A stretch of DNA of 64,000 nt from an uncultured Alphaproteobacteria bacterium. GTDB lineage: Bacteria; Pseudomonadota; Alphaproteobacteria; Geminicoccales; Geminicoccaceae. The position numbers and the translations under genes are program-made. The DNA lies in the NCBI GenBank assembly GCA_937926445.1, contig CALBAK010000026.1, positions 124,001 through 188,000 on the forward strand, read 5' to 3'. A model generated the notes under the pieces. It searched no databases. It worked only from the letters and a program-made list of their open reading frames with translations, and had not been told where the DNA came from. Of the stretch, positions 1 through 17,323 are shown in pieces (position 1 is the first letter of the stretch; each line of letters starts with the position of its first letter).

Positions 1-335
<335 letters not shown>

Positions 336-368
336 AGCTTCCACGGGCGCGGCTTCGACGAGGCGGGC

Positions 369-1537
<1,169 letters not shown>

Positions 1538-1538
<1 letters not shown>

Positions 1539-2413
1539 TGTCCGTTCTCGTCGACAGCTCGACCAAGGTGATCTGCCAGGGCTTCACCGGCGCCCAGGGC
1601 ACCTTCCATTCCGAGCAGGCCATCGCCTACGGCACCCGAATGGTGGGCGGCGTGACGCCCGGCAAGGGCGGCGGGACACATCTCGGGCTGCCGGTTTTCG
1701 ACACGGTCGCGGAAGCCAAGGCGAAGACCGGCTGCGACGCCTCGGTGATCTACGTGCCGGCCGCCTTCGCGGCGGATGCGATCCTCGAGGCGATCGACGC
1801 CGAGATCCCGCTCGTCGTCTGTATCACCGAGGGCATCCCGGTCCTCGACATGGTGCGGGTCAAGCGGGCACTGCAGGGCTCCAAGACCCGGCTCGTCGGG
1901 CCGAATTGTCCGGGCGTGATCACCCCCGGACAGTGCAAGATCGGTATCATGCCGGGTCACATCCACATGCCCGGCTCGATCGGCATCGTTTCGCGCTCGG
2001 GCACCCTCACCTACGAGGCGGTGGCCCAGACCACGAAGCTCGGGCTCGGCCAGTCGACCTGCGTCGGCATCGGCGGCGACCCGGTGAAGGGCACCGAGTT
2101 CGTCGAGGTGCTCGAGATGTTCCTCGCCGATCCCGACACCCGGGGCATCGTCATGATCGGCGAGATCGGCGGCAGTGCGGAGGAAGAGGCGGCCGAGTTC
2201 CTCAAGCGCTCGAAGGTGAAGAAGCCGGTAGCCGGCTTCGTCGCCGGCCGCACCGCCCCGCCGGGGCGGCGGATGGGCCACGCGGGCGCGATCATCGCCG
2301 GCGGCAAGGGCGGTGCGGAGGAAAAGCTCGAGGCGATGCGCTCGGCCGGCATCAAGATCGCCGAGAGCCCGGCCGCCATCGGCCGAGCCATGGCCGAGGC
2401 GCTCGGCCGCTGA
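1538..2413 (+). CDS. sucD: Succinate-CoA ligase alpha subunit
   Basis: 291 aa. An N-terminal Rossmann CoA-binding domain contains the [18 protein letters not shown] stretch, and the C-terminal ligase domain holds the phosphohistidine loop ending [16 protein letters not shown], where the histidine of GHAGAI is the phosphorylated residue of the family. It forms the catalytic alpha/beta enzyme with SucC. The ATG overlaps the sucC stop by one base. A 54-base gap separates it from sucA. Nothing is unusual. Confidence 0.97.
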
Positions 2414-2467
2414 CGATGGGTCGAGGCGCCGGAGCGGCGCCCTTCGGCTGGAGGAGAGCGGACGGGC

Positions 2468-5338
<2,871 letters not shown>

Positions 5339-5362
5339 TCGACGCCCCGGGGAGGAGCTGCG

Positions 5363-6586
5363 ATGAGCATCGAGATCCGCGTGCCGACCCTCGGCGAATC
5401 GGTCACCGAGGCGACCATCGCTCGCTGGCTCAAGCGGCCGGGCGAGCCGGTCGCCCAGGACGAGCCCCTGGTCGAGCTCGAGACGGACAAGGTCAATCTC
5501 GAGGTGCCGGCACCCGCCGCGGGCGTGCTCGAGGCGATCCTGGTCGAGGCCGGCAAGGACGTCGCCGTCGGCACGGTCGTGGGCCGGATCGCCGAGGGCC
5601 CCGCGGTAGCCGCGCCCCCGATCACGCCGAGCGCCCCCGCTCCGACCCCGGCGCCCGAGGCGCCGACCACGCCCGCACCGGCCGCTCCCGATGCCGAGGT
5701 CCGGGCCGGTCCCGCCGCCCGAAAGGCCGCGGCCGAAGCCGGCCTGCCGCTCGCCGCGGCCACTCCGACCGGGCCCAAGGGCACGGTGACCCGAGAGGAC
5801 GTGGTGCGCGCGGCGACCACGGATGCGCAGCCGGCCCCGGCGACCCCCGCGGCCCCGCCGTCACCGGCCGAGCCGCCGGTCCGCACCGGGCGCGAGGAGC
5901 GGGTGCGGATGACGCGCCTCAGGAAGCGCATCGCCGAGCGGCTCAAGGAGGCGCAGAACACGGCCGCCATGCTCACGACCTTCAACGAGGCCGACATGAG
6001 CGCGGTCATCGCACTCCGCGAGCGCTTCCAGGACGTCTTCACCAAGAAGCACGGGGTCAAGCTCGGCTTCATGAGCTTCTTCGTGAAGGCCGCGATCGAG
6101 GCCCTGAAGGCCTTCCCCGCCGTCAATGCCGAGATCGACGGCGAAGAGATCGTCTACAAGCACTATTACGACATCGGCGTAGCGGTCTCGACCGACCAGG
6201 GCCTGGTCGTTCCGGTCGTCCGCGACGCCGACCGGCTGAGCATGGCCGAGATCGAGAAGGCGATCGCCGATCTCGGCAAGCGCGCCCGCGAGGGCAAGCT
6301 CGCCATGCAGGAGCTCCAGGGCGGTACCTTCACGATCACCAACGGTGGCATCTTCGGCTCGCTGCTCAGCACACCGATCCTGAACCCGCCGCAGGTGGGC
6401 ATCCTCGGGATGCACAAGATCCAGGAGCGGCCCATGGTCGTGGCCGGCCGGATCGAGGCCCGGCCGATGATGTACCTCGCGCTCTCCTACGACCATCGGA
6501 TCATCGATGGCCGCGAGGCGGTCTCCTTCCTGGTCCGCGTCAAGGAATGCATCGAGGCCCCCGAGCGGATGCTCCTCGAGGCCTGA
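5363..6586 (+). CDS. sucB: 2-oxoglutarate dehydrogenase E2, dihydrolipoyl succinyltransferase
   Basis: 407 aa. Order of domains: one lipoyl domain (about 1-77, lipoyl lysine K43 in [10 protein letters not shown]), an Ala/Pro-rich linker, the peripheral subunit-binding domain ([12 protein letters not shown] to [11 protein letters not shown]), a second linker and the acetyltransferase domain ending with the catalytic [13 protein letters not shown] motif. It forms the core of the OGDH complex. It is the last gene of the operon and converges on the Crp/Fnr regulator with only 21 bases between the stop codons. Confidence 0.97.
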   Translation: MSIEIRVPTLGESVTEATIARWLKRPGEPVAQDEPLVELETDKVNLEVPAPAAGVLEAILVEAGKDVAVGTVVGRIAEGPAVAAPPITPSAPAPTPAPEAPTTPAPAAPDAEVRAGPAARKAAAEAGLPLAAATPTGPKGTVTREDVVRAATTDAQPAPATPAAPPSPAEPPVRTGREERVRMTRLRKRIAERLKEAQNTAAMLTTFNEADMSAVIALRERFQDVFTKKHGVKLGFMSFFVKAAIEALKAFPAVNAEIDGEEIVYKHYYDIGVAVSTDQGLVVPVVRDADRLSMAEIEKAIADLGKRAREGKLAMQELQGGTFTITNGGIFGSLLSTPILNPPQVGILGMHKIQERPMVVAGRIEARPMMYLALSYDHRIIDGREAVSFLVRVKECIEAPERMLLEA

Positions 6587-6607
6587 GCCGGCCGCCCGCC
6601 GGCTCCT

Positions 6608-7348
6608 TCAGGAATCTTCGCTCTCGGCGAGCGACCGTAGAGCTTCGAGATCGGCGATCCGCACCTCGGACCCGGCGGTCTCGACACCGAGGCGGCGCAG
6701 CTTGGCGAAGGCACGCGAGAGCGTCTCGGGCTGCATGCCGAGCCGGGCTGCCACGAGGGTCTTGTCGAGCGGCAGCGCGAGGGTGACGGGTGAGCTCTTC
6801 CCCTCGCCGAGCTTGACGAGGAAGGTCGCGAGGCGCTGCACGGTCGAGCGGTGGGAGAGCGCTTCGATCTGCCGCACGAAGCCCTGCAGGCGCCGCGCCA
6901 TCGACGCCATCATGTTGAGACAGAGCCGCTTGTCCGCGGCGAGGGCACCCAGGAACGAGCTCGCGGGCACGGTCAACAGCCGCGCGGGCTCGGCCACCTG
7001 GGCGCAGACCGGGAACCGGCCGGAGGCCAGCATCGCGGCCTCCGCGAAGCTCTCCCCGCGGGTGAAGAGCGCGATCGTGATCTCGGCACCGTCCGGCGTC
7101 TCGCGGTAGAGGCGCACCCAGCCGTCGAGCACCACGTAGAACCGGTCGGCCGGATCGCCCTGCAGGAACAGCACCGTGCCGCGCCCGGCTTCGCGGACCT
7201 GGGCGTCGGCCAGGAGGTCGGCGAGCCTAGCGGGCTCGAGGTTGGCGAGGAGCGGCAGGCGGCGCACGAGCCCCAGCTCGACCGGTGTCATGCCGGTTCG
7301 GCGGAGGAGTCCGTCGGGCTCGTCGTAAGCCGGGGCCGGCCGGGGCAT
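6608..7348 (-). CDS. Crp/Fnr-family regulator, Dnr/NnrR-like
   Basis: 246 aa from the ATG at 7348, chosen because GGGAGG lies 8 bases upstream; longer in-frame starts at 7369 and 7441 lack such a site, and 7441 runs into the neighbouring gene. An N-terminal cyclic-nucleotide-like beta-roll (GTVLFLQGDPADRFYVVLDG) is followed by a dimer helix and a winged HTH with PETLSRAFAKL. The E-x-x-S-R signature in the recognition helix is that of Fnr-type proteins that read TTGAC/T half sites. The Fnr cysteine cluster is missing, so it is more likely a heme/NO-type regulator of the Dnr/NnrR group. It lies next to nirI, and two perfect TTGAC-N4-GTCAA sites occur in this window; that it binds them is inference. 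Confidence 0.85.
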   Translation of the reverse strand: MPRPAPAYDEPDGLLRRTGMTPVELGLVRRLPLLANLEPARLADLLADAQVREAGRGTVLFLQGDPADRFYVVLDGWVRLYRETPDGAEITIALFTRGESFAEAAMLASGRFPVCAQVAEPARLLTVPASSFLGALAADKRLCLNMMASMARRLQGFVRQIEALSHRSTVQRLATFLVKLGEGKSSPVTLALPLDKTLVAARLGMQPETLSRAFAKLRRLGVETAGSEVRIADLEALRSLAESEDS

Positions 7349-7409
7349 CGCACGTCCTCCCGACCCCATGCTGCCGGATGGTGGCCGCGCGGGAAAGAGC
7401 CGATCGCGT

Positions 7410-11370
<3,961 letters not shown>

Positions 11371-11430
11371 TTCCGAGCGGGAGGGCCCGGGCGGCGCGCC
11401 CGCCCGGGCCGCGCTGCCGGCCATTTCGGG

Positions 11431-12228
11431 ATGCGATCGATGCAGCCACCGACGGTCCATCTGGTCGGAGCCGGGCCGGGCGACCCCGAGCTCCTCACCC
11501 TCAAGGCCGCCCGGCTCCTGCAGCTCGCCGACGTCGTCGTGCACGACCGGCTCGTGGGCGAGGGCGTACTCGCCCTGATCCAGCCGCGGGCCCGCCGCAT
11601 CGACGTCGGCAAAGCCCCCGGCCGCCACGCGCTGCGGCAGGAGGAGATCAACCGCCTGCTCCTCGAACTCGCCGCTCCCGACCGGGTGGTGGTCCGCCTC
11701 AAGGGTGGCGATCCCTTCGTCTTCGGCCGCGGCGGCGAGGAGGCCCTCTTCCTGTTGCGGCACGGGATCGCGGTCGAGGTCGTTCCCGGGATCACGGCGG
11801 CGGCCGGCTGTGCCGCATCGGCCCTGATCCCGCTCACCCATCGCGGCCTCGCCACGGGCGTGCGATTCGTCACCGGCCATTGCCGCGAGGACGAACCGCT
11901 CGAGCTCGACTGGCACGGTCTCGCCGACCCCGAGACCACGCTCGTCGTCTACATGGGGCTGGCGCAGATCGACAGGATCGCCGCGCGGCTGATCGGCGCC
12001 GGCCTTCCGCCCGCCACCCCGGCGGCTGCGATCGCCGAGGGTACCACCGCGCGCGAGCGGGTCGTGCGGGCACCTCTCGCGGCGATCGGCGAGGCGGCGC
12101 GCGCCGCCCGGCTCGGCTCGCCCACGCTCTTCGTGATCGGCCGGGTCGTCGAGGCGCTGGCCGTGCCGCTCGAGGCGCCACGGCCGGCGGCCGGGCTCGC
12201 TCGCCTCGAGGTCGCGGGCCATGCCTGA
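11431..12228 (+). CDS. nirE: Uroporphyrinogen-III C-methyltransferase
   Basis: 265 aa with the SUMT signatures VHLVGAGPGDPELLTLKA at the N-terminus and VVRLKGGDPFVFGRGGEEA near residue 90. It uses SAM twice to make precorrin-2, the branch point to siroheme and heme d1. It lacks the CysG dehydrogenase/chelatase module, so it is a stand-alone enzyme as in other nir operons. ATG at 11431 or 11440 are both possible. It lies 60 bases after nirS and overlaps nirC by 8 bases. Confidence 0.93.
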   Translation: MRSMQPPTVHLVGAGPGDPELLTLKAARLLQLADVVVHDRLVGEGVLALIQPRARRIDVGKAPGRHALRQEEINRLLLELAAPDRVVVRLKGGDPFVFGRGGEEALFLLRHGIAVEVVPGITAAAGCAASALIPLTHRGLATGVRFVTGHCREDEPLELDWHGLADPETTLVVYMGLAQIDRIAARLIGAGLPPATPAAAIAEGTTARERVVRAPLAAIGEAARAARLGSPTLFVIGRVVEALAVPLEAPRPAAGLARLEVAGHA

Positions 12229-12565
12229 GCGGGCGGCGGCCGCCACGCTCCTCCTCCTGCTGCTGGCGGCTCCCGGCCGGCCCGGCGAGGCGCCCGCCGC
12301 CGACCCGGGCCCGTCGGCGGCGCGCCGCGCCGAGCTCGTCCATCTGCTGCGCCACGATTGTGGCTCCTGCCACGGGCTCACCATGAACGGCGGGCTCGGG
12401 CCGCCGCTTTTGCCCGCCACGCTCGCCCCGAAGGACCGCGAAGCCCTGGTGGTGACGGTGCTCGAGGGCCGGCCGGGCACGCCCATGCCGCCCTGGAAGC
12501 ACGAACTGGCCGAGGCCGAGGCCCGCTATCTGGTCGATCTCCTGGTCGAGGGGAGGGTTCCATGA
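12221..12565 (+). CDS. nirC: c-type cytochrome NirC
   Basis: 114 aa. An N-terminal leucine-rich signal sequence is followed by a single class I heme site CGSCH (47-51) and a methionine-bearing GTPMPPW loop near residue 87, the likely sixth ligand. NirC proteins are small periplasmic monohaem cytochromes linked to heme d1 maturation and to electron delivery to NirS. The gene overlaps nirE by 8 bases and nirF through ATGA. Confidence 0.88.
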   Translation: MPERAAAATLLLLLLAAPGRPGEAPAADPGPSAARRAELVHLLRHDCGSCHGLTMNGGLGPPLLPATLAPKDREALVVTVLEGRPGTPMPPWKHELAEAEARYLVDLLVEGRVP

Positions 12566-13749
12566 GACGGCGGACGGCGATCGCGCTCGGCCTCGCGGCT
12601 CCGCTCTTGCCGAGCCGTCCGGCGGCGGCCGCCTGTCCCGAGCCGCGCGGCACGGGCGACCTCTTCGTGATCGTCGAGCGGGCCCGCGGCTCGCTCCTGA
12701 TCGCCGAAAGTACGGGCAACACGGTGCTCGGCCGCGTCGAGGGCCTGGGCGATCTCTCGCACGCCTCGCTCGTCTTCTCGCGCGATGCCCGCTTCGCTTT
12801 CGTCTTCGGCCGCGACGGCGGGCTCTCGAAGGTCGATCTCCTTGAGCGCCGCCTGGCCGCCCGGGTCGTTCAGGCCGGCAACGCGATCGGCGGGGCGATC
12901 GCCCAGGACGGGCGGGTCGTCGCCGTGGCCAATTACGAGCCCGGTGGCGTGCGCCTCTTCGATGCCGCCACGCTCGCACCCTTGCTCGAGGTCCCGGCGG
13001 TGGGCGCGGACGGCAAGCGCTCGAAGGTCGTGGGCCTCGTCGATACGGCCGACAACGGCTTCGCCTTCACCCTATGGGATTCGGGCGAGATCTGGCTGCT
13101 CGATCCCTCCGATCCGGCGGCCCCGCGGATCACGAAGTTCCCGGGCATCGGCAGCCTGCCCTACGATGCCAACGTCACGCCGGACGGCCGCTTCTACGTG
13201 GCGGGCCTCTTCGGCGAGGACGGCCTCGTCCTCCTCGACCTCTGGCACCCCGAGACGGGCCCAAAGCGCATTCTCGACGGCTACGGCCGGGGCGAGGAGC
13301 CCTTGCCGGTCTACAAGATGCCGCATCTCGAGGGCTGGGGGGCGGCCGGCGAGCATCTGCTCCTGCCCGCCGTCGGCCGGCACGAGGTGCTCGTGGTCGA
13401 CCGGCGGAGCTGGCGCGAGGTCGGCCGGATCCCGGTGCTGGGGCAGCCCGTTTTCGTCGTGGTCCGGCCGGACGGGCGCGAGGCCTGGGTGAGCTTCGCC
13501 CATCCGAAGAACGGTGCCGTCCAGATCCTCGACCTCGAGCGTCTTTCGGTCGCGGCCACGCTCACGCCCGGCCGCGCCGTGCTGCACCTCGAGTTCACGC
13601 CCAGGGGCGAGCGGCTCTGGCTCTCGGCGCGCGACGACGACCGCGTGGTGGTGATGGACACGCGGCGCCGGGCGGTGCTCGCGAGCCTGCCGGCCGACAA
13701 GCCCTCGGGCATCTTCTCGACCGCGCGGGCGCACCGAATCGGGAGCTGA
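12562..13749 (+). CDS. nirF: Heme d1 biosynthesis protein NirF
   Basis: 395 aa from ATG 12562, which overlaps the nirC stop as ATGA. The N-terminus MRRRTAIALGLAAPLLPS is a signal peptide (twin arginine-like or Sec). The rest is a d1-propeller homologue of NirS without the cytochrome c domain, with the end pattern LPADKPSGIFSTARAH that parallels the NirN C-terminus. NirF is required for a late periplasmic step of heme d1 synthesis in other bacteria. Placement between nirC and nirD is the classical order. Confidence 0.93.
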   Translation: MRRRTAIALGLAAPLLPSRPAAAACPEPRGTGDLFVIVERARGSLLIAESTGNTVLGRVEGLGDLSHASLVFSRDARFAFVFGRDGGLSKVDLLERRLAARVVQAGNAIGGAIAQDGRVVAVANYEPGGVRLFDAATLAPLLEVPAVGADGKRSKVVGLVDTADNGFAFTLWDSGEIWLLDPSDPAAPRITKFPGIGSLPYDANVTPDGRFYVAGLFGEDGLVLLDLWHPETGPKRILDGYGRGEEPLPVYKMPHLEGWGAAGEHLLLPAVGRHEVLVVDRRSWREVGRIPVLGQPVFVVVRPDGREAWVSFAHPKNGAVQILDLERLSVAATLTPGRAVLHLEFTPRGERLWLSARDDDRVVVMDTRRRAVLASLPADKPSGIFSTARAHRIGS

Positions 13750-13752
13750 GCG

Positions 13753-14238
13753 ATGCGACGCACCGACCCCGAACCCGAACCGTTCCGACCGACCGCACTG
13801 CAGCGGGCGCTGCTCGACCGGTTCCAGCGCGAGCTCCCCCTCGTGCCGCGGCCCTACGCGGCGATGGCCGAGGCGCTGGGGGCTAGCGAGGCCGAGGTGA
13901 TCGAAGCCCTGGCCGGGCTTCAGGCGGCGGGCGTGCTCGCGCGGGTGGGCGTCACCCTCGCCCCGAACCGGGTGGGGGCGAGCACGCTCGCGGCCATGGC
14001 GGTGCCGAAGGAAAGGCTCGCCGAGGTGGCGGCACTCGTGAGCGCGTTCTCGGAGGTCGACCACAATTACGAGCGCGAGCACCGCTTCAACCTCTGGTTC
14101 GTCGTCACCGCGGCGAGCCGTGCCGAAGTCGAGCGGGTGCTCGCCACGATCGAGGCGCGCACCGGCCTGCCGGTGCTCGATCTGCCGCTCGAGCGGCCGT
14201 TCAAGCTCGATCTCGGGTTTCCCCTGTCATGGAACTGA
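13753..14238 (+). CDS. nirD: Siroheme decarboxylase subunit NirD
   Basis: 161 aa, AsnC/Lrp-like fold: a winged-helix N-terminus (LLDRFQRELPLVPRPYAAMAEALG) and a RAM-like C-terminal half with DHNYEREHRFNLWFV, the HNYxREH pattern of the NirD/NirG branch. With NirL, NirG and NirH it decarboxylates siroheme to didecarboxysiroheme. Three bases separate it from nirF. It overlaps nirL by 10 bases. Confidence 0.9.
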   Translation: MRRTDPEPEPFRPTALQRALLDRFQRELPLVPRPYAAMAEALGASEAEVIEALAGLQAAGVLARVGVTLAPNRVGASTLAAMAVPKERLAEVAALVSAFSEVDHNYEREHRFNLWFVVTAASRAEVERVLATIEARTGLPVLDLPLERPFKLDLGFPLSWN

Positions 14239-14738
14239 GCTCCGCCGATCGCCGGCTGCTCGCCGCCCTCGAGGAGGGCCTCCCGCTCGTGCCGCGCCCC
14301 TTCGCGGCGCTCGGCGAGCGGGTGGGCCTCGCCGAGGCGGAAGTCCTCGCCCGGCTCGAGGCCCTGCGGGCCGCCGGGCCGATCAACCGGATGGGCCTCG
14401 TCGTTCGCCACCGGGAACTCGGTTACCGTGCCAATGCCATGGTGGTTCTCGACGTGCCGGACCCGATGGTCTCGGCCGCGGGCGAGCGGCTCGCCCGCGA
14501 ACAGGCGGTGAGCCTCTGCTACGCCCGGCCGCGCCGGCCGCCGCTCTGGCCCTACAATCTCTTCTGCATGGTGCACGGCCGCGAGCGGCTCGAGACGCTG
14601 CGGCTCGTGCACGCCGTGTTGATGCGCAGCGGACTCGAGACGGTGCCGCGCGCCGTTCTCTTCTCGGGCCGTCGCTTCGTCCAGCGCGCCGCACGCTACG
14701 CCCGCGGTGCGCCGCAGCGGGCGGAGGCGATGCCGTGA
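14229..14738 (+). CDS. nirL: Siroheme decarboxylase subunit NirL
   Basis: 169 aa, paralogue of NirD with the alternate signature CYARPRRPPLWPYNLFCMVHG that marks the NirL/NirH branch. The N-terminal winged helix is intact. The alternation HNYxREH, CYxRPR, HNYxREH, CYxRPR over the four genes 13753-15687 fixes the order D-L-G-H, as in Pseudomonas and Paracoccus. The ATG lies inside the end of nirD; the stop overlaps the nirG GTG. Confidence 0.9.
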   Translation: MELSSADRRLLAALEEGLPLVPRPFAALGERVGLAEAEVLARLEALRAAGPINRMGLVVRHRELGYRANAMVVLDVPDPMVSAAGERLAREQAVSLCYARPRRPPLWPYNLFCMVHGRERLETLRLVHAVLMRSGLETVPRAVLFSGRRFVQRAARYARGAPQRAEAMP

Positions 14739-15193
14739 GGAGCGGCCATCTCGACCCGATCGACCGGGCGATCGTCCAGAGCCTGCAGCGCGGCGTGCCG
14801 ATCGTCGAACGGCCCTTCGCCGAGCTCGCGACGATCCTCGAGACCACCGAGGAGGCGGTCGTGGCGCGACTCGCGCGGCTCGTCGAGAGCGGCGTCGTCG
14901 GTCGCTTCGCGCCGATGCTCGACGCCGAGAAGCTCGGTGGGGCCGTGACGCTGTGCGCCATGGCGGTTCCCGCCGAGCGGTTCGAGGAGGTCGCCCGCCT
15001 GCTCGAGGCGATGCCCGAGGTCGCGCACAATTATGCGCGCGAGCACCGGCTCGACATGTGGTTCGTGCTTGCGGTCGAGCGGCCGGAGCGGCTCGCCGCG
15101 GTCGTGGCGGAGATCGAGGCCCGAACGGGCCTCCCTGTGCTGAACCTGCCCAAGCTCGAGGAGTACCGCCTCGAGCTCGCGCTCCCCGTCTGA
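14735..15193 (+). CDS. nirG: Siroheme decarboxylase subunit NirG
   Basis: 152 aa from GTG 14735, forming a GTGA overlap with the nirL stop; GGAGG lies 9 bases upstream. An AsnC/Lrp-like fold carries AHNYAREHRLDMWFVLA and the NirD-like tail PVLNLPKLEEYRLELALP. It pairs with NirH in the siroheme decarboxylase system. The closest similarity in the window is to NirD. Confidence 0.9.
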   Translation: MRSGHLDPIDRAIVQSLQRGVPIVERPFAELATILETTEEAVVARLARLVESGVVGRFAPMLDAEKLGGAVTLCAMAVPAERFEEVARLLEAMPEVAHNYAREHRLDMWFVLAVERPERLAAVVAEIEARTGLPVLNLPKLEEYRLELALPV

Positions 15194-15204
15194 GGCCGCT
15201 CGCG

Positions 15205-15687
15205 ATGCTCGATCCGGTCGACCGACGGATCCTCGTGGCGAGCCAGGACGGGCTGCCGCTCACCGCCACACCCTTCGCCGATCTCGCCCGCGCGCTCGGT
15301 CTCGAGCCGCGCGAGGTTCTGGCCCGGCTGCGCCGGCTGAAAGAGGCCGGGGCGATTCGGCGGATCGCCGCGGTGCCGAACCATTACCGGCTGGGCTTCC
15401 TCGCCAACGCCATGACCGTCTGGGACGTCGAGGACGGCGAGGTCGGCCGTCTCGGCCGGCTCGTGGGCGCTCTGCCGTTCGTGACCCATTGCTACCGGCG
15501 GCCGCGGCGTCTGCCCGACTGGCCCTACAACCTCTTCGCCATGGTGCACGGTCGGAGCCGGACGGAAACCGAGGCCCGGCGCCGCGAGATCGCGGCCCTG
15601 CTCGGTAGCGCGTGCCGGACCTCGGACGTGCTCTACAGCACGCGGATCCTCAAGAAGACCGGGCTGCGGCTCGCCGGGGAGGGATGA
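15205..15687 (+). CDS. nirH: Siroheme decarboxylase subunit NirH
   Basis: 160 aa from ATG 15205. It contains HCYRRPRRLPDWPYNLFAMVHG and ends with LYSTRILKKTGLRL, the NirH C-terminal signature. Fourth member of the decarboxylase set. It follows nirG by 11 bases, and its stop overlaps the start of the small cytochrome gene. Confidence 0.92.
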   Translation: MLDPVDRRILVASQDGLPLTATPFADLARALGLEPREVLARLRRLKEAGAIRRIAAVPNHYRLGFLANAMTVWDVEDGEVGRLGRLVGALPFVTHCYRRPRRLPDWPYNLFAMVHGRSRTETEARRREIAALLGSACRTSDVLYSTRILKKTGLRLAGEG

Positions 15688-16142
15688 TGCGATCGGCGCG
15701 CACGATCCTGCTCGGTGCCGCACTTCTCGGCGCGGTCGCCGGCTCCCCTGCGGCCCAGGGGCCGGGTGCGGTACCAACCGACAACCGCGAGCGGCTCCTA
15801 GCACCGGCACCTGCCAGGACCAAGATCCTCTTCGAGATGCGAGGCATGCTCGAAGCCCTCGAGGGCGTGCTCGACGCCCTCGCCCGGGGCGACCGGGTAG
15901 CGGCGGCCGAAGCCGCCCGGCACGCCGGCGTGGCGCACGCGGTCGACGCCGCGCCGCAGATGCAGCGCGTGCTGCCGGCCGCCTTCGTCGAAGCCGGGCT
16001 CGAGACGCACCGCGCCTTCGACGCCCTCGCGACGTTCCTCGAACGACCCGGCGACGAGCGCGGCGCCCTCGCCGAGCTCGCGGCCCTCACCGGTCGCTGC
16101 GTCGCCTGTCACGCCGTCTGGCGGCTCGACGAGGCCCGCTAG
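15684..16142 (+). CDS. Cytochrome c' / c-556-like monohaem cytochrome
   Basis: 152 aa from ATG 15684 (a second ATG at 15687 fits equally). A signal peptide ends near SPAAQG. The mature part is predicted all-helical with the single heme site CVACH (139-143) only ten residues from the C-terminus, the class II (cytochrome c'/c-556) layout. Methionines at 52 and 55 in the first helix would suit a c-556-type sixth ligand. It is inserted between nirH and nirJ, where classical nir operons have no such gene. Possible roles are NO binding or electron transfer to NirS; neither is shown. Confidence 0.75.
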   Translation: MMRSARTILLGAALLGAVAGSPAAQGPGAVPTDNRERLLAPAPARTKILFEMRGMLEALEGVLDALARGDRVAAAEAARHAGVAHAVDAAPQMQRVLPAAFVEAGLETHRAFDALATFLERPGDERGALAELAALTGRCVACHAVWRLDEAR

Positions 16143-16156
16143 GGGAGGTCGCAGCC

Positions 16157-17323
16157 ATGTTCCGCCTGACCCGCTTTCTCGAAGAGCTCGTCCGGCCGAC
16201 GCCCGCGCGCCGGCGGGAACCGAGCGGGCCGGTCGTGATCTGGAACCTGATCCGCCGCTGCAACCTCAACTGCATCCACTGCTATTCGCTCTCGGCCGAC
16301 GTCGATTTCCCGGGCGAGCTCACCACCGAGGAAGTCTTCCGCGTGATGGAGGATCTGCACGCCTTCGGCGTGCCGGTGCTGATCCTCTCGGGCGGCGAGC
16401 CGCTCCTCAGGCCCGACATCTTCGCGATCTCGAGGCGCGCGAAGGCCTTGGGCTTCTATCTCGGCCTTTCGACCAACGGTGCCCTGATCGACGCACCGAC
16501 CGCCGACCGGATCGCCGAGGTCGGCTACGACTATGTGGGCGTGAGCCTCGACGGGATCGGGGCCGTGCACGACCGCTTCCGCCGCCAGGAGGGCGCCTAC
16601 GCCCGCTCGCTCGCGGGCATGCGCCTTCTGCGTGATCGGGGCGTCAAGGTCGGCCTGCGCTTCACCTTGACCGAGCGCAACGTCGAGAGCTTCGCGCCTC
16701 TCCTCGACCTCGTGGAGGAGGAGCGGATCGACAAGTTCTACCTCTCCCACCTCGTCTATTCCGGTCGCGGCCGGCGCTACCGGAAGGACGATGCCGCACA
16801 TGCGACCACCCGGGCGGTGATGGACGAGCTGATCGAGCGGGCCTGGCGGCACGTCCGGGAAGGCCGCCCCAGCGAGTTCGTCACCGGCAACAACGACGCC
16901 GACGGCGTCTACTTCTTGCGCTGGGCCGAGAAGCGGTTTCCGGAGAAAGCCGCGCATCTGCGCGCCCATCTCGAGGCCTGGGGCGGCAACGCCTCGGGGG
17001 TGGCCATCGCCAACATCGACAATCTCGGCAACGTCCATCCCGACACGTTCTGGTGGCACCACGGGCTCGGCAACGTGAAAGAGCGGCCCTTCTCGGCCAT
17101 CTGGCGGGATCTCTCCGACCCTGTCCTCGCGGGCCTGAGGCGCCGGCCGCGGGCGATCGCGGGGCGCTGCGGGCGCTGCCGCGAATTCGCCATCTGCGGC
17201 GGCAACACCCGGATCCGGGCGCTGCGGACCTGCGGCGATCCGTTCGCCGAAGATCCCGGCTGCTACCTGACCGATGCCGAGCTCGGCCTCGAAGGCGAGG
17301 AGACGGCCCGTGCGGCGGCTTGA
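16157..17323 (+). CDS. nirJ: Radical SAM heme d1 synthase NirJ
   Basis: 388 aa. The radical SAM cluster is CNLNCIHC (C35, C39, C42), followed by SGGEPLL and a SPASM-like C-terminal cysteine set (CGRCREFAICGG, then CGDPFAEDPGC). NirJ removes propionate groups and installs oxo groups on didecarboxysiroheme. Fourteen bases separate it from the cytochrome gene and it overlaps nirN by 14 bases. Confidence 0.95.
   Translation: MFRLTRFLEELVRPTPARRREPSGPVVIWNLIRRCNLNCIHCYSLSADVDFPGELTTEEVFRVMEDLHAFGVPVLILSGGEPLLRPDIFAISRRAKALGFYLGLSTNGALIDAPTADRIAEVGYDYVGVSLDGIGAVHDRFRRQEGAYARSLAGMRLLRDRGVKVGLRFTLTERNVESFAPLLDLVEEERIDKFYLSHLVYSGRGRRYRKDDAAHATTRAVMDELIERAWRHVREGRPSEFVTGNNDADGVYFLRWAEKRFPEKAAHLRAHLEAWGGNASGVAIANIDNLGNVHPDTFWWHHGLGNVKERPFSAIWRDLSDPVLAGLRRRPRAIAGRCGRCREFAICGGNTRIRALRTCGDPFAEDPGCYLTDAELGLEGEETARAAA

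Noticed and set aside
5363-6607. Expected lpd (E3) gene after sucB
   Set aside because: The next gene is on the opposite strand and is a Crp/Fnr regulator; no dihydrolipoamide dehydrogenase motif occurs in the window.
6608-7348. Classical oxygen-sensing FNR
   Set aside because: The N-terminal cysteine cluster that holds the [4Fe-4S] centre is missing.
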